Shown here: positions 30,703 through 39,343 of the stretch, in pieces
How the letters are laid out: each line of letters begins with the position of its first letter
Numbering within the stretch: position 1 is the stretch's first letter
Source: Phycisphaerae bacterium
Lineage (GTDB): Bacteria > Planctomycetota > Phycisphaerae > UBA1845 > Fen-1342
NCBI GenBank assembly: GCA_028279405.1
Contig: JANQNU010000087.1
Coordinates: forward strand, 62,001-126,000
Reading direction: 5' to 3'
DNA length: 64,000 nucleotides
The notes under the pieces: generated by a model
The model's input: only the letters and a program-made list of their open reading frames with translations
Databases searched by the model: none
What the model was told of the DNA's origin: nothing
Translations under genes and position numbers: made by a program

Positions 30703-30885
30703 ATGTGTGCTCAGGCTGCTCGCCGATGTCTACGCCGCTTTTTGCAGGACGATTCCGGTCCGACGGCGGTGGAGTACGCGGTGCTGCTCGCGATGATCGT
30801 ACTCGTCTCCGTCGCCGCCATCGGCGGGATCGGCGGACGGGTCATCAACCTCTACGGCGCCATCGAAGCCGCAATCCCGACATAA
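30703..30885 (+). CDS. Flp/Fap-type (type IVb) pilin
   Basis: 60 residues. After a short basic leader comes DDSGPTAVEYAVLLAMIVLVSVAAIGGIGGRV, the Flp pilin signature: a Gly-x-x-(T)AxEY junction followed by a hydrophobic helix. A prepilin peptidase (TadV-like) would cut near the Gly before PTAVEY. A strong GGAGGG site precedes the ATG. Flp pilins build Tad adhesive pili, but no tad assembly genes are in this window, so this is an orphan pilin copy. The leader carries three hairpins. Confidence 0.93.
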   Translation: MCAQAARRCLRRFLQDDSGPTAVEYAVLLAMIVLVSVAAIGGIGGRVINLYGAIEAAIPT

Positions 30886-30930
30886 GCAAAGCAACGCGCG
30901 CCGCGACACGATAAGAGGTCAGAGTACCCA

Positions 30931-31155
30931 ATGATGACACCCGAACACCTGGTATTCTGGATCGTCTCGGCCGCCGGCTGCACATTGGCCGGCTGGTGGC
31001 TGTCGGTTCGCCCGCAGGCATCTTATCGGGGCATCGCGGCGCCCGTCTCCGGATTGCTGATTCTCATGGCAATCACCCTCTGCATGCTCGCGGTCAGCGG
31101 ACAGGACACGCGTAGCATCACTCTGGAGGCCCGTCGATTCGTCCTCGGCCGGTAG
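30931..31155 (+). CDS. Small two-helix membrane protein downstream of pilin
   Basis: 74 residues with two hydrophobic helices (EHLVFWIVSAAGCTLAGWWL and AAPVSGLLILMAITLCMLAV) and a short basic tail. No family was recognised. It follows the pilin gene by 45 nt on the same strand and may be cotranscribed, as small membrane partners often are in pilus loci. The start could be either of two adjacent ATGs (30931 or 30934). Confidence 0.55.
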   Translation: MMTPEHLVFWIVSAAGCTLAGWWLSVRPQASYRGIAAPVSGLLILMAITLCMLAVSGQDTRSITLEARRFVLGR

Positions 31156-31207
31156 GCCCGGACGACTCGACCGCTCGTTCGCCCAGCCTCCCGGTACAAT
31201 CAGGGCC

Positions 31208-32500
31208 ATGTGCCCTTGCCACCCGCTGATCGGCCTGGCCTGCACCGCGATGGCAACGATCGCGGCCCCGCACGAGCCGCCTCCCACTACGCCCGCTCTT
31301 GCCGTGCGCTGGACCCGCACTCTCGCCGATCCCGTGGAGTGGGCGCAAGCGATTCGCGTTCGTGACGCACATTTCGTGATGGTCGCCGACGCGCATGGTC
31401 GGCTGCACAAGCTTACGCTCACCGACGGAGCTGCCGCGGCGCCGCCGTTACAGTGCCGACCCGGCGTGAAGCGAATCGAAGCAGCGGAAGGCCTGTTCGT
31501 ACGCGACCGGTTCTCGCTGACCGCCATCGATGCCGGGAGTTGGCGCGTCCGCTGGCGCACCGCACGTCCGACCGGACCGGTCAGGCTCAGCGAAACCGAC
31601 GCGGACCCCGAGTACCACCCACGGATCATCGATGCCGCGGTCACGCGCTCGCTGGCCGTCGTTGCATATGCTTCCGGTCACATTCGCGTGTTCGACGCGG
31701 TCGCTGGCGCTCACCGGGCGACGTTCGAATGGTCGGTGCAAGAAAACGTGCGCGTTTTGGCAGCGCCTGAACACGCCGCCGTCATTTGGGCGGATGGAAC
31801 GGAGACGCGAGCGCGGCTCCTCAATGCAACGGACGATCGCGCGCCCGGCGATTCGGCGATTCGGGTCACGACGCTTCCAAGCGTACCACTCCCGTCCGTT
31901 GTGGCGTCACAGCTGCTCCCGGACGGGACCGTCCTCGTGGGGGCCGGAGCGGCCGTGTACCGCATCGGACCGCGGCGCGTCCTGTGGCGGTCGGTGCTCG
32001 CACATCCCATTCGATCTGGCGGCCTGTTTCGTGAAGACGTGCTGTCGCTGCCCGAACCTGCGACCAGCTCCGCCGAGGTGGCGCACGGTTCTTCGCTCCC
32101 TCGTCGGATGCTCGCCGCGACAGTCGGCGGCTGGATCGCGCTGACGATCGCGGACGGTAAGACGCAATCCCTGCCGGCCCAGTACTCCGCACACCTCCCC
32201 AGCGCGGATACACGCTACTCAATCCCGCTCGGGCAGCTTCTGGTATCGTCGGCGAGGATACGCCGAACTCCGCCCGTCTTCCGCGCGGTCAGGGTTCGCG
32301 GGGACGAAGTTCACGCGTGGCAGATCGAGCAGGCCGATTGTTCTCATGACCCGCGGACCTTCCGAAAGTCCGGCATGCTGCGCGACGCGGGCGCCACACC
32401 CGTTCGCGTCGTATTTCCGACCGCGGAACACCTCTTGACGCTCGACGGCCGTACAATGCGCCTCTACACGCTCATCCCCGACACAGGAGCCCAGCCTTGA
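31208..32500 (+). CDS. Exported propeller-like protein of unknown function
   Basis: 430 residues. A short hydrophobic N-terminus (PLIGLACTAMATIAAP) suggests export. The body has repeating short beta patterns with W or V spaced as in WD40/PQQ-type propellers (VRWTRTLADP, AGSWRVRWRTARP, LVSSARIRRTPPVFRAVRVRGDEVHAWQIEQ, LLTLDGRTMRLYTLIP). No catalytic motif is seen. Its TGA overlaps the TTG start of the PhzF gene, so the two are translated together. Confidence 0.6.
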   Translation: MCPCHPLIGLACTAMATIAAPHEPPPTTPALAVRWTRTLADPVEWAQAIRVRDAHFVMVADAHGRLHKLTLTDGAAAAPPLQCRPGVKRIEAAEGLFVRDRFSLTAIDAGSWRVRWRTARPTGPVRLSETDADPEYHPRIIDAAVTRSLAVVAYASGHIRVFDAVAGAHRATFEWSVQENVRVLAAPEHAAVIWADGTETRARLLNATDDRAPGDSAIRVTTLPSVPLPSVVASQLLPDGTVLVGAGAAVYRIGPRRVLWRSVLAHPIRSGGLFREDVLSLPEPATSSAEVAHGSSLPRRMLAATVGGWIALTIADGKTQSLPAQYSAHLPSADTRYSIPLGQLLVSSARIRRTPPVFRAVRVRGDEVHAWQIEQADCSHDPRTFRKSGMLRDAGATPVRVVFPTAEHLLTLDGRTMRLYTLIPDTGAQP

Positions 32501-33402
32501 GCACGCTGCCTTTCCGAATGGTCGACGCATTTGCCGAACGAATCGCGGACGGGAACTCGGCCGGGGTCGTGATCGGTGCCGATCAGTTGAGCGATGCGCA
32601 GATGCAACGGATCGCCCGCGAGGTCAACGCGAGCGAAACCGCATTCGTCTCGCGCCTCACCGGTACCGACCATCCGACGCTGCGCTGGTTTACGCCGACG
32701 TGTGAAGTCGACTTCTGTGGCCACGCGACCCTGGGCGCCGCCCACGGGCTGCTCGAAGCCGAGCATGCATCGATCGACAAGGGTGTCGTGTTCGAGAGCA
32801 AGGCCGGAATCCTGCGGGTGGAAGTGGAGCCGCTGGCCGCGGGCAACGCGATCCTCTGGCTTCAAATGCCGACGCCGGAATTGGCACCGTTGCGTGGAAA
32901 CGCGCAAAAGTTGCTCAACGCGCTGGGATTGACCTTCGACGACCTCGATCCCCGACTCCCGATCGTCGTGACCCGCGATCGCGACGGATTGCTGGCCCTC
33001 GGCACCTGGCAGCGACTGCAGGAGATGACGCCGAACATGACCCAGCTACTGAAGGTCTGCCAGGAGCTCAAGCTCCGCGGTGTCGGCGTGCTGACGACAC
33101 AGTCCGTAACGGCCTCCGTACACGTTACGACCCGCTTCTTCGCGCCGGCCTTCGGCGTCCCCGAGGACCCGGTCACCGGCAGCCTGCACGGCCCCGTGGC
33201 GATGTACCTCCGAACGCACGTGCCGGATCGCGTGCCGACTGTCGACGGCTTGGCTGCTCTCAATGGCTATCAGGGAATCCCCGGCGATCGGGGAGGGCTG
33301 GTACGAATGCTCGTAAGCTCGAATAGCGAGGGCGCGCCCGTTTACAAGATCGGCGGCTGCTGTCGAACGAGCATTCGTGGCGAATTCCAGGTTCCGACCT
33401 GA
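32497..33402 (+). CDS. PhzF family isomerase-like protein
   Basis: 301 residues. The PhzF pattern is clear: VDAFAERIADGNSAGVV at the start, the catalytic glutamate in REVNASETAFVS (Glu47), and CEVDFCGHATLGAAHGLLE. The second half repeats the diaminopimelate-epimerase-like fold (FAPAFGVPEDPVTGSLHGPVA). PhzF converts a dihydro-hydroxyanthranilate in phenazine synthesis, but most family members in other bacteria have unknown substrates, and no phenazine genes are nearby. It starts at TTG 32497, overlapping the preceding stop codon. Confidence 0.92.
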   Translation: MSTLPFRMVDAFAERIADGNSAGVVIGADQLSDAQMQRIAREVNASETAFVSRLTGTDHPTLRWFTPTCEVDFCGHATLGAAHGLLEAEHASIDKGVVFESKAGILRVEVEPLAAGNAILWLQMPTPELAPLRGNAQKLLNALGLTFDDLDPRLPIVVTRDRDGLLALGTWQRLQEMTPNMTQLLKVCQELKLRGVGVLTTQSVTASVHVTTRFFAPAFGVPEDPVTGSLHGPVAMYLRTHVPDRVPTVDGLAALNGYQGIPGDRGGLVRMLVSSNSEGAPVYKIGGCCRTSIRGEFQVPT

Positions 33403-33443
33403 CCGTTCCGCGGCTTCGGCACGTGAGTCGCGGCCTGTCGGCT

Positions 33444-33860
33444 TCAGCCAGCCAAGGCGTTGAAGAACGCCACGTACTCATCCGGCGTGAGCGGCTTGGT
33501 CTGCAAGGCGTTTGCACCTGCTTCTTCGGAGCGCGTGATGTCCGTGGGATTGCTCGAATGGGTGAGCATCGTGACCAGCGGAACCTCCGCGAACTCCGGG
33601 TGCTGGCGAACGGTGGCAACCAGCGTGAACCCATCCATATCGGGCATGTTGATATCGACCAGGCCGAGCGCCGGCATCTCGGCCTTTCCTGCCAGTACAT
33701 CCTGAAAATAGGCATAGCCGCGGCGGCCGCCGAGGAGGGCCACGAAAGGATTCGTGAGCCGCGATTGCTCATAGCAGCGGCGCGCGATCAGCACATCGCC
33801 CTCGTCGTCGTCAATCATGACGACCGGGCCAGTGCCGACGATCGTAGCCGTTACCTGCAT
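33444..33860 (-). CDS. Single-domain response regulator (receiver only)
   Basis: 138 residues, a complete receiver with no output domain. The acidic cluster is D17-D18-D19, the phosphoacceptor is D69 in LVDINMPDMDGF, the switch residue is T100 and the conserved lysine is K122. The EGDVLIARRC segment resembles Rcp1-type regulators that dock on phytochrome-like or hybrid histidine kinases. No kinase gene is adjacent, so its partner lies elsewhere. It converges with the PhzF gene. Confidence 0.92.
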   Translation of the reverse strand: MQVTATIVGTGPVVMIDDDEGDVLIARRCYEQSRLTNPFVALLGGRRGYAYFQDVLAGKAEMPALGLVDINMPDMDGFTLVATVRQHPEFAEVPLVTMLTHSSNPTDITRSEEAGANALQTKPLTPDEYVAFFNALAG

Positions 33861-34034
33861 GCGTTCTCCTCTACGAACGGAATGCGTCGGTGTGCCGGCT
33901 CAAACATCTTATGCTAGCGAAATCGGTTGAGCCGGTCGCCGAATCGCCATGTCCGGATTTCACTTCCGAACACCTTCAATATCGGCGCCGGCGGCGCTTG
34001 ATCCGAGGTGTGAATTCACTCAATTCTTGCGGGC

Positions 34035-35750
34035 TCAAGCGCGTAACCGCTCCAGTTCCTTCATCACAGCGTCGACGAGCGGCTGAACGGTCTGTTCAGA
34101 AAAATCGAAACGACACCCGGCAGCTTCGAACAGCTCGGGTAGCGGACGTGCGCCGCCGAGCGCCAGCCCGTTCCGATAAAGCGCAACTGCCTCCGAGAAG
34201 TTGGATCGTGACCGTTCCCAGACCTGCAGGGCACCGAGCTGGGCAATGCCGTATTCGACGTAGTAGAACGGCACTTCGAAGATATGCAGCTTGCGGTGCC
34301 AGTCATGCCGCACGGCACGCTCGAGCCCCCGCACCTCGACGCCGACGGAGAACCGTGTCTTGAGCGTTTGCCAATAGTCCTTCCAGGCTTCGATCCCCTC
34401 GTCGACATGCGTGTAGACGTAATGCTGGAAAGCGTCGATTTGTGCCATGAACGGGTAGAACAGCACGATCTTCTCGAAGAAGTGCCGGTGCGCGCGACGG
34501 TCGTCGGCGCCGTAGAACACGTTTGTATACGGCAGCGCCAGGCACTCCATGCCCATCGATGCCACCTCGGAAAACTCGGTCGGCGCGTTGCGGTAGCTGA
34601 TCCATGGCTCGTTGCGGCAGGCCCAGGTGTGAAACGCGTGGCCCCCCTCGTGGAGTAGCGTTCGAACATCGCCGTCCGTGCCGACGGCATTCATGAAGAT
34701 GAACGGCAGACGGCGCTCCTGGAACGTTGCCTGATAGCCTCCCGGCGCCTTGCCCTTGCGACTCTCGAGGTCGAGCACCTCGCGCTCACGGAGCGTATCG
34801 AAGACGCGCCCGAGTTCGCTGCTCACTTCGTGGAAGATCCGGCTGCATCCCTCGTTCAGTTGCTCGACCGTCTCGAACGGCCGCAACGGCGGCGCATCGT
34901 CCGGGTCGACACCGAGGTCCCAGGGCCGGACCTCCGCCAGCCCCAATCGCGCGCGGCGGTCCGTTATGAGTTGTCGAGCCGCCGGCACGATCACGCGTTC
35001 GATGGTGTCGTGGAAACGCAGGCAGTCATCGGGTGTATAGTCGAACCGCTCGTACGCGCGGAACTGGTACTCGCGGTAGTCGGAACAGCCCGCGTTTCTG
35101 GCGATGCGATCGCGCAGCCGGACCATCCGTTCGTACAGCGCATCCAACCGCTCGGCATCTTCGAGGTAGCGGTCCGTGATCAGATGCCAGACCTGCTCGC
35201 GTTTGGTGCGATCATTCTCTTCCAGATGTCGTCCGGCCTGCTGGAGCGTGAGCTCGTTTCCGTCGAGCCGAACGGTCATCGCGCCGGTGATTTGCTGGAA
35301 CTCGCTGGTCATACGAGCGTTCTCAGTCTCGAGCGGGATGTTCTCCTCGCGGAACATCTCGACCGCGTTTCGCAGACTGCGCTGCAGCACCTCGTATCGC
35401 TGCGCCGGCAGTTCCAACGGCGCGGACGCCTCGATGAACTTGCGCTGCAATTTGAAGATCCACGGCTCGCGTTGCGGCTGCACCTGTTCGATGAACTGCA
35501 TGTAGCGCGCTTGACGGTCCGGGTCGTCCGTCTGGCAGGTCATCGTGGTATACCGCCGCGTGTACTCCTCGTCGAAGCACGATTCCAGTTCGCTGAAGTC
35601 GAGCAGCCATTGCTCGATCTCCGCGCGGCTCGCGAGCGGTCGTTCGGCCAGTTCGCGATAGTATTGTTCTGGGACCGCCCAGTGCCCAAAGTCGGCATCC
35701 GGGCTTACGTAGCGGCGCGGGAATTCCGCGCCGTCGATTGCTCGAGACAT
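34035..35750 (-). CDS. M3 family oligoendopeptidase
   Basis: 571 residues. The zinc motif is HEGGHAFH, typical of M3 (thimet/PepF-like) peptidases: HExxH plus a downstream glutamate in the EFSEVASMGMECLAL region. The long helical N-terminus and the following VYTHVDEGIEAWKDYW fit the closed alpha-helical M3 fold that only admits short peptides. It is cytoplasmic (no signal peptide) and degrades oligopeptides. The upstream 342-nt region is gene-free. Confidence 0.94.
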   Translation of the reverse strand: MSRAIDGAEFPRRYVSPDADFGHWAVPEQYYRELAERPLASRAEIEQWLLDFSELESCFDEEYTRRYTTMTCQTDDPDRQARYMQFIEQVQPQREPWIFKLQRKFIEASAPLELPAQRYEVLQRSLRNAVEMFREENIPLETENARMTSEFQQITGAMTVRLDGNELTLQQAGRHLEENDRTKREQVWHLITDRYLEDAERLDALYERMVRLRDRIARNAGCSDYREYQFRAYERFDYTPDDCLRFHDTIERVIVPAARQLITDRRARLGLAEVRPWDLGVDPDDAPPLRPFETVEQLNEGCSRIFHEVSSELGRVFDTLREREVLDLESRKGKAPGGYQATFQERRLPFIFMNAVGTDGDVRTLLHEGGHAFHTWACRNEPWISYRNAPTEFSEVASMGMECLALPYTNVFYGADDRRAHRHFFEKIVLFYPFMAQIDAFQHYVYTHVDEGIEAWKDYWQTLKTRFSVGVEVRGLERAVRHDWHRKLHIFEVPFYYVEYGIAQLGALQVWERSRSNFSEAVALYRNGLALGGARPLPELFEAAGCRFDFSEQTVQPLVDAVMKELERLRA

Positions 35751-36092
35751 GCTACCCTTCCTTCTCCAGCCAGGCGTTTGCGCATTCCGCCTGCAAGAAG
35801 AGCGATTATCGCGAAGGAAAATACGCGCTCAAGGGGAAAAAAGTTGGCCAATCGGGATGGTTGGCGCGCCGAGGAGGGGGGAGGGCGGGGGAGGCGAGGA
35901 GCAAGGTGCCGCCGGCGGTGCAGCGCCGCGGGGGCAGAGTGCGCACCGATCACGGCACGCACGACAGCGCTGCACCCCCGGATCGGCATGGACGTTTGGA
36001 AGCGGGCGTCGGCGCCGGCCGGGGCACGGGGACCCGACCGGCAGCCGTGCGCGTGCAAGGTCCCGGGGTTCCGACCCCCGGGTCGAACGGAA
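35751..36092. other. Intergenic region between giant repeat protein and M3 peptidase
   Basis: 342 nt without a supported gene; G-rich near 35870-35900. A CCCGGGG (36062-36068)/CCCCGGG (36076-36082) hairpin lies about 10 nt beyond the stop of the giant repeat gene and may end its transcript. Confidence 0.4.
36062..36082 (-). terminator. Possible terminator hairpin of the giant repeat-protein gene
   Basis: A perfect 7-bp CCCGGGG/CCCCGGG stem around TTCCGAC, just after the stop codon at 36093 on the minus strand. No T-run is seen. Confidence 0.3.
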
Positions 36093-39000
36093 TCAACCGC
36101 CCGTCAGCAGTGCGACGAAGCCGTTGATGTCGGAAACCGAGACCGTACCGTCCCCGTTGATATCACCGTTGAGCAGTTCACAGTCGGGGAACTGGGTCAT
36201 GTAGTCGGCAGGTGCGGTCAGGGCCGCCACGAACGGATTGATGTCGCCGACGCTGATGTTTCCATCACAGTTCATATCGCCGACACGCACCACGACGAGG
36301 TCGACCTGCGTTTCGTTGCCGTAGTCGGCCCGCACTGTGAGTGTCGCGTCAGCGAATCCGATCGCGGCAAACTGAGCGAACCGGCCGCTATGGGCGCCGA
36401 CGGTCAGAATCGTGAAACGATCGCCGATGGATGGCGCGAATTCGTTGATTGCAACTGCTTCTAGGGTTCCGTCGAGGGTGGCGGTTGCGCTGACGTCGAG
36501 CAGATCGTGCTCCGAATCCGCCATAAATCCGCCCAGTTCGATCGAGAGCGTCCCGCTGGCCCCTTGGGTGTAGTTTCCGGTGATGGTCAGCGTTCCCGGC
36601 GAGCTGCCCGGCTCGGTGCGGTCATCGTTCTGGACGTTGGCAGTGACCTCGCCGATGCCCTTGAGCACGCCGCCGGCAATCGCAACGCCGTTGTTGGCGC
36701 TCATGGATCCGTTGACTTCCGTCGTACCGGCCGTTTGCGTGTAGGGCGTGGTGTGCGTCCGCACCAATTGGCTGCCGGCATCGACGACGACGGTCCCGGA
36801 GGTTGTGTAGTTGCCGCGAATCGCGAGTCCCGCGGCGCCGCTGGCGCGCATCAGGCCGCGGTTGTCGAAAAGTTCGGCGCCACCGTCGCAGATGAGGGCG
36901 TTGGTTGCGTCGGCGACGATGACGCCGGCAGGTTCGTTTGTGATGGGCGTCGGCGCGCTGGACCAGCCGAAGCGGCCGGCCCCGCGAATCGTATTGTCGA
37001 CGTTGGTGAACTCTCCGCCGACAGCGTTGCGATAGATCCAGTTGGCGGGGCTGTCGGAGAACTCGATGGTGCCGCCGCCGGTGAGGCGAAGCAGTCCGTC
37101 GCCGGGGCGCAGGTAGGTGTTCCCGCCGGTGGAATCGACGCGGATGGTTCCGGTGTTATGGATGGTCCCGATACCGACCAGGATCCGGGCGTTGCCGACG
37201 CGCAGCATGCCCGTGTTGTTCACGTCGTTCGCGGTGCCGTCGAGCAGCGCGTTGGCGTTACTGACGGCGACTTCGCCGCTGCCGCTGCTGCCGAGCGTTC
37301 CGCCTTGGATCGCGACACCGTTGAGCGCGACGGTCGATCCGTCGCTGGCCTCGACGAGTCCGTCAACGTTGTCGAGCGTGCCTTCGAGGACGAGCGTGCC
37401 GCCGTCCGCGCGCATCGTGCCGCGGTTGGTGAAGGTCACGCTCCCTGAATCGCAGACCAGCGGCGTGGTTACGTTCGCGACGATGAGTCCCGCCGCTTCG
37501 TTGGTGATGGGGGTCGGCGCACTGCTCCAGCTGATGTTGCCGGCGCCTTGGATCGTGTTGTCGACATTGATGAGTTCGCCGCCGCTGGCGTTGCGGTAGA
37601 TCCAGTTGTTCGCGCTATCGGACATCTCGACGGTGCCGCCACCGGTCAGGCGCAACGGGCCGTCATTTGGCCGGAGATAGGTCGAGCCGCCGGTGGAATC
37701 GACACGGATGGTGCCGGTGTTGCGAAGGGTGCCGGTGCCGACCAGGATGCGGGCGTTGCTGACCCGCAGCATGCCGGCGTTGACGACTTCGTCGACGGAC
37801 CCATCGAGCAGGGAAGGGCTGCCGTTTGCGGCGACTTCGCCGGTGCCGCTGCTGTCGAGCGTACCACCTTGGATCGTCACGCCGTTGAGCGCGACGGTCG
37901 ATCCGTCCCTGGCTTCGATCAGTCCGTCCACGTTGTCGAGCGTGCCTTCGACGACGAGCGTGCCGCCGTCCGCGCGCAGCGTGCCGCGGTTGGTGAAGAC
38001 TGTGGTGCCCGAATCGCAGACGAGCGGGTTCGTCGCGTTCGCGACGATGAGCCCGGCCGCCTCGTTCGTGATCGGTGTGGGCGCGCTGCTCCAGCTGACG
38101 TTGCCGGCGCCCTGGATCGTGTTGTCGACATTGATGAGTTCGCCGCCGATGGCGTGCCGGTAGATCCAGTTGTTCTCGCTGTCGGACATCTCGATGGTGC
38201 CGCCGCCGGTTAGGCGCAGCGGGCCGTCATTCGGCCGGAAGTAGGTCGCGTTCGCGGTCGAGTCGACACGAATGGTGCCGGTGTTGTGGATGGTTCCGGT
38301 GCCGACCAGGATGCGGGCGTTGTCGACCCGTAGCATGCCGGCGTTGACGACATCATTCACGCTGCCATCGAGGACGGACGTGACGCCGTTGGCACGGATT
38401 TCGCCACTGCCACTGCTGTCTAGCGTTCCGCCTTGGATCAGGGCACCGTTGAGCGCGACGGTCGAGCTATCCAGCGCCTCGATCAGCCCGTTGTCATTGT
38501 CGAACGTGCTTTCGAGCACGAGCGTGCCGCCGTCGGCCCGCAGCGTGCCGCGATTGGTAAACACGACGCTGCCCGCGTCGCAGATCAGCGGGTTGGTGCC
38601 GTTGGCAACGATCGTGCCTGCGGCGCCGTTGGTGATTGGTGTGGGCGCTGAGCTCCAGCTGAGGTTACCGGCCCCGCGTATCGTGTTGTCCATGTTGACG
38701 AGTTCGCCGCCGATCGACTGCCGGTAGATCCAGTTGTCCGCACTATCGGACAGTTCGACGATCCCGCCGCCGGTTAGCGTCAATGTGGCTCCGTCGGGAC
38801 GCAAGTACGTGGCGTTTCCGGTGGAGTCGAGTTGGATCAGACCGTTGTTCATGACGGTTCCGCTGGCTCGGAAGATTCGTGCATTTCCAATCCGTAGCGT
38901 GTCGTCGGCGTCGATCGTCGCACCGCCGATAATGAGGTTGTTGACGTTAATGAAGCACTCGGACGCCGACGCGTTGCCGTCGTCGATCAGAATCGTGTTA

Positions 39001-39143
39001 CCGGCCGCGGGGACGGCATTGTCGGTCCAGTTCGCGGGGTCGGTCCAGTCTCCAGCGCCGCCGGACCAGATCGAGACTGTTCCGCCGACCAGAGTCGGCG
39101 TCATCAGCACGCTGAGTATTGTTCGTCCAAGCAGTCGGCACAT
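36093..39143 (-). CDS. Giant exported protein, four 188-residue repeats plus dockerin-like tail
   Basis: 1016 residues from ATG 39143 (AGGAGG nearby). The signal peptide is followed by WSGGAGDWTDPANWTDNAVPAAGN, a common start of planctomycete surface proteins. The middle is four copies of an exactly 188-residue (564-nt) unit containing GxLRVxNARILVGTGTIHNTGTIRVDST, then SWSSAPTPITN, TNRGTLRADGGTLVLE and STVALNG. Such beta-strand repeats suggest a long beta-helix. After the repeats, an autotransporter-like GSSPGTLTITGNYTQ segment precedes the dockerin-like C-terminus (GDMNCDGNISVGDI, NGDINGDGTVSVSDI). It is probably a cell-surface or secreted fibrous protein; no enzyme motif is seen. Confidence 0.88.
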   Translation of the reverse strand: MCRLLGRTILSVLMTPTLVGGTVSIWSGGAGDWTDPANWTDNAVPAAGNTILIDDGNASASECFINVNNLIIGGATIDADDTLRIGNARIFRASGTVMNNGLIQLDSTGNATYLRPDGATLTLTGGGIVELSDSADNWIYRQSIGGELVNMDNTIRGAGNLSWSSAPTPITNGAAGTIVANGTNPLICDAGSVVFTNRGTLRADGGTLVLESTFDNDNGLIEALDSSTVALNGALIQGGTLDSSGSGEIRANGVTSVLDGSVNDVVNAGMLRVDNARILVGTGTIHNTGTIRVDSTANATYFRPNDGPLRLTGGGTIEMSDSENNWIYRHAIGGELINVDNTIQGAGNVSWSSAPTPITNEAAGLIVANATNPLVCDSGTTVFTNRGTLRADGGTLVVEGTLDNVDGLIEARDGSTVALNGVTIQGGTLDSSGTGEVAANGSPSLLDGSVDEVVNAGMLRVSNARILVGTGTLRNTGTIRVDSTGGSTYLRPNDGPLRLTGGGTVEMSDSANNWIYRNASGGELINVDNTIQGAGNISWSSAPTPITNEAAGLIVANVTTPLVCDSGSVTFTNRGTMRADGGTLVLEGTLDNVDGLVEASDGSTVALNGVAIQGGTLGSSGSGEVAVSNANALLDGTANDVNNTGMLRVGNARILVGIGTIHNTGTIRVDSTGGNTYLRPGDGLLRLTGGGTIEFSDSPANWIYRNAVGGEFTNVDNTIRGAGRFGWSSAPTPITNEPAGVIVADATNALICDGGAELFDNRGLMRASGAAGLAIRGNYTTSGTVVVDAGSQLVRTHTTPYTQTAGTTEVNGSMSANNGVAIAGGVLKGIGEVTANVQNDDRTEPGSSPGTLTITGNYTQGASGTLSIELGGFMADSEHDLLDVSATATLDGTLEAVAINEFAPSIGDRFTILTVGAHSGRFAQFAAIGFADATLTVRADYGNETQVDLVVVRVGDMNCDGNISVGDINPFVAALTAPADYMTQFPDCELLNGDINGDGTVSVSDINGFVALLTGG
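36830..38960 (-). repeat. Four-copy coding tandem repeat, exact 564-bp period
   Basis: The marker CG[CT]AGC in the sequence encoding the GMLRV/DTLRI segment falls at 37201, 37765, 38329 and 38893, that is, three intervals of exactly 564 bp with no indel. The three inner copies are highly alike at the DNA level, and the outer (N-terminal) one is more diverged. Boundaries are approximate. Confidence 0.9.
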
Positions 39144-39343
39144 GGCAGCAGTCCTCCTGGGTTCGCGCCTCGCGAGTCGGCACGAGATCGGTGCATTTTC
39201 GGGCCGTCGCGGCCCCCGTGGACACGACGGGCTTCGCAATGCCCTAGGTGTTGCTGACGCGGGTCTTTGACAGGAAATCGCGGTGAATGCTTGAAAAAAG
39301 AACCGTCCCGCGTGTTCGTCGGCTTACCGGACGCTGACGTCGA

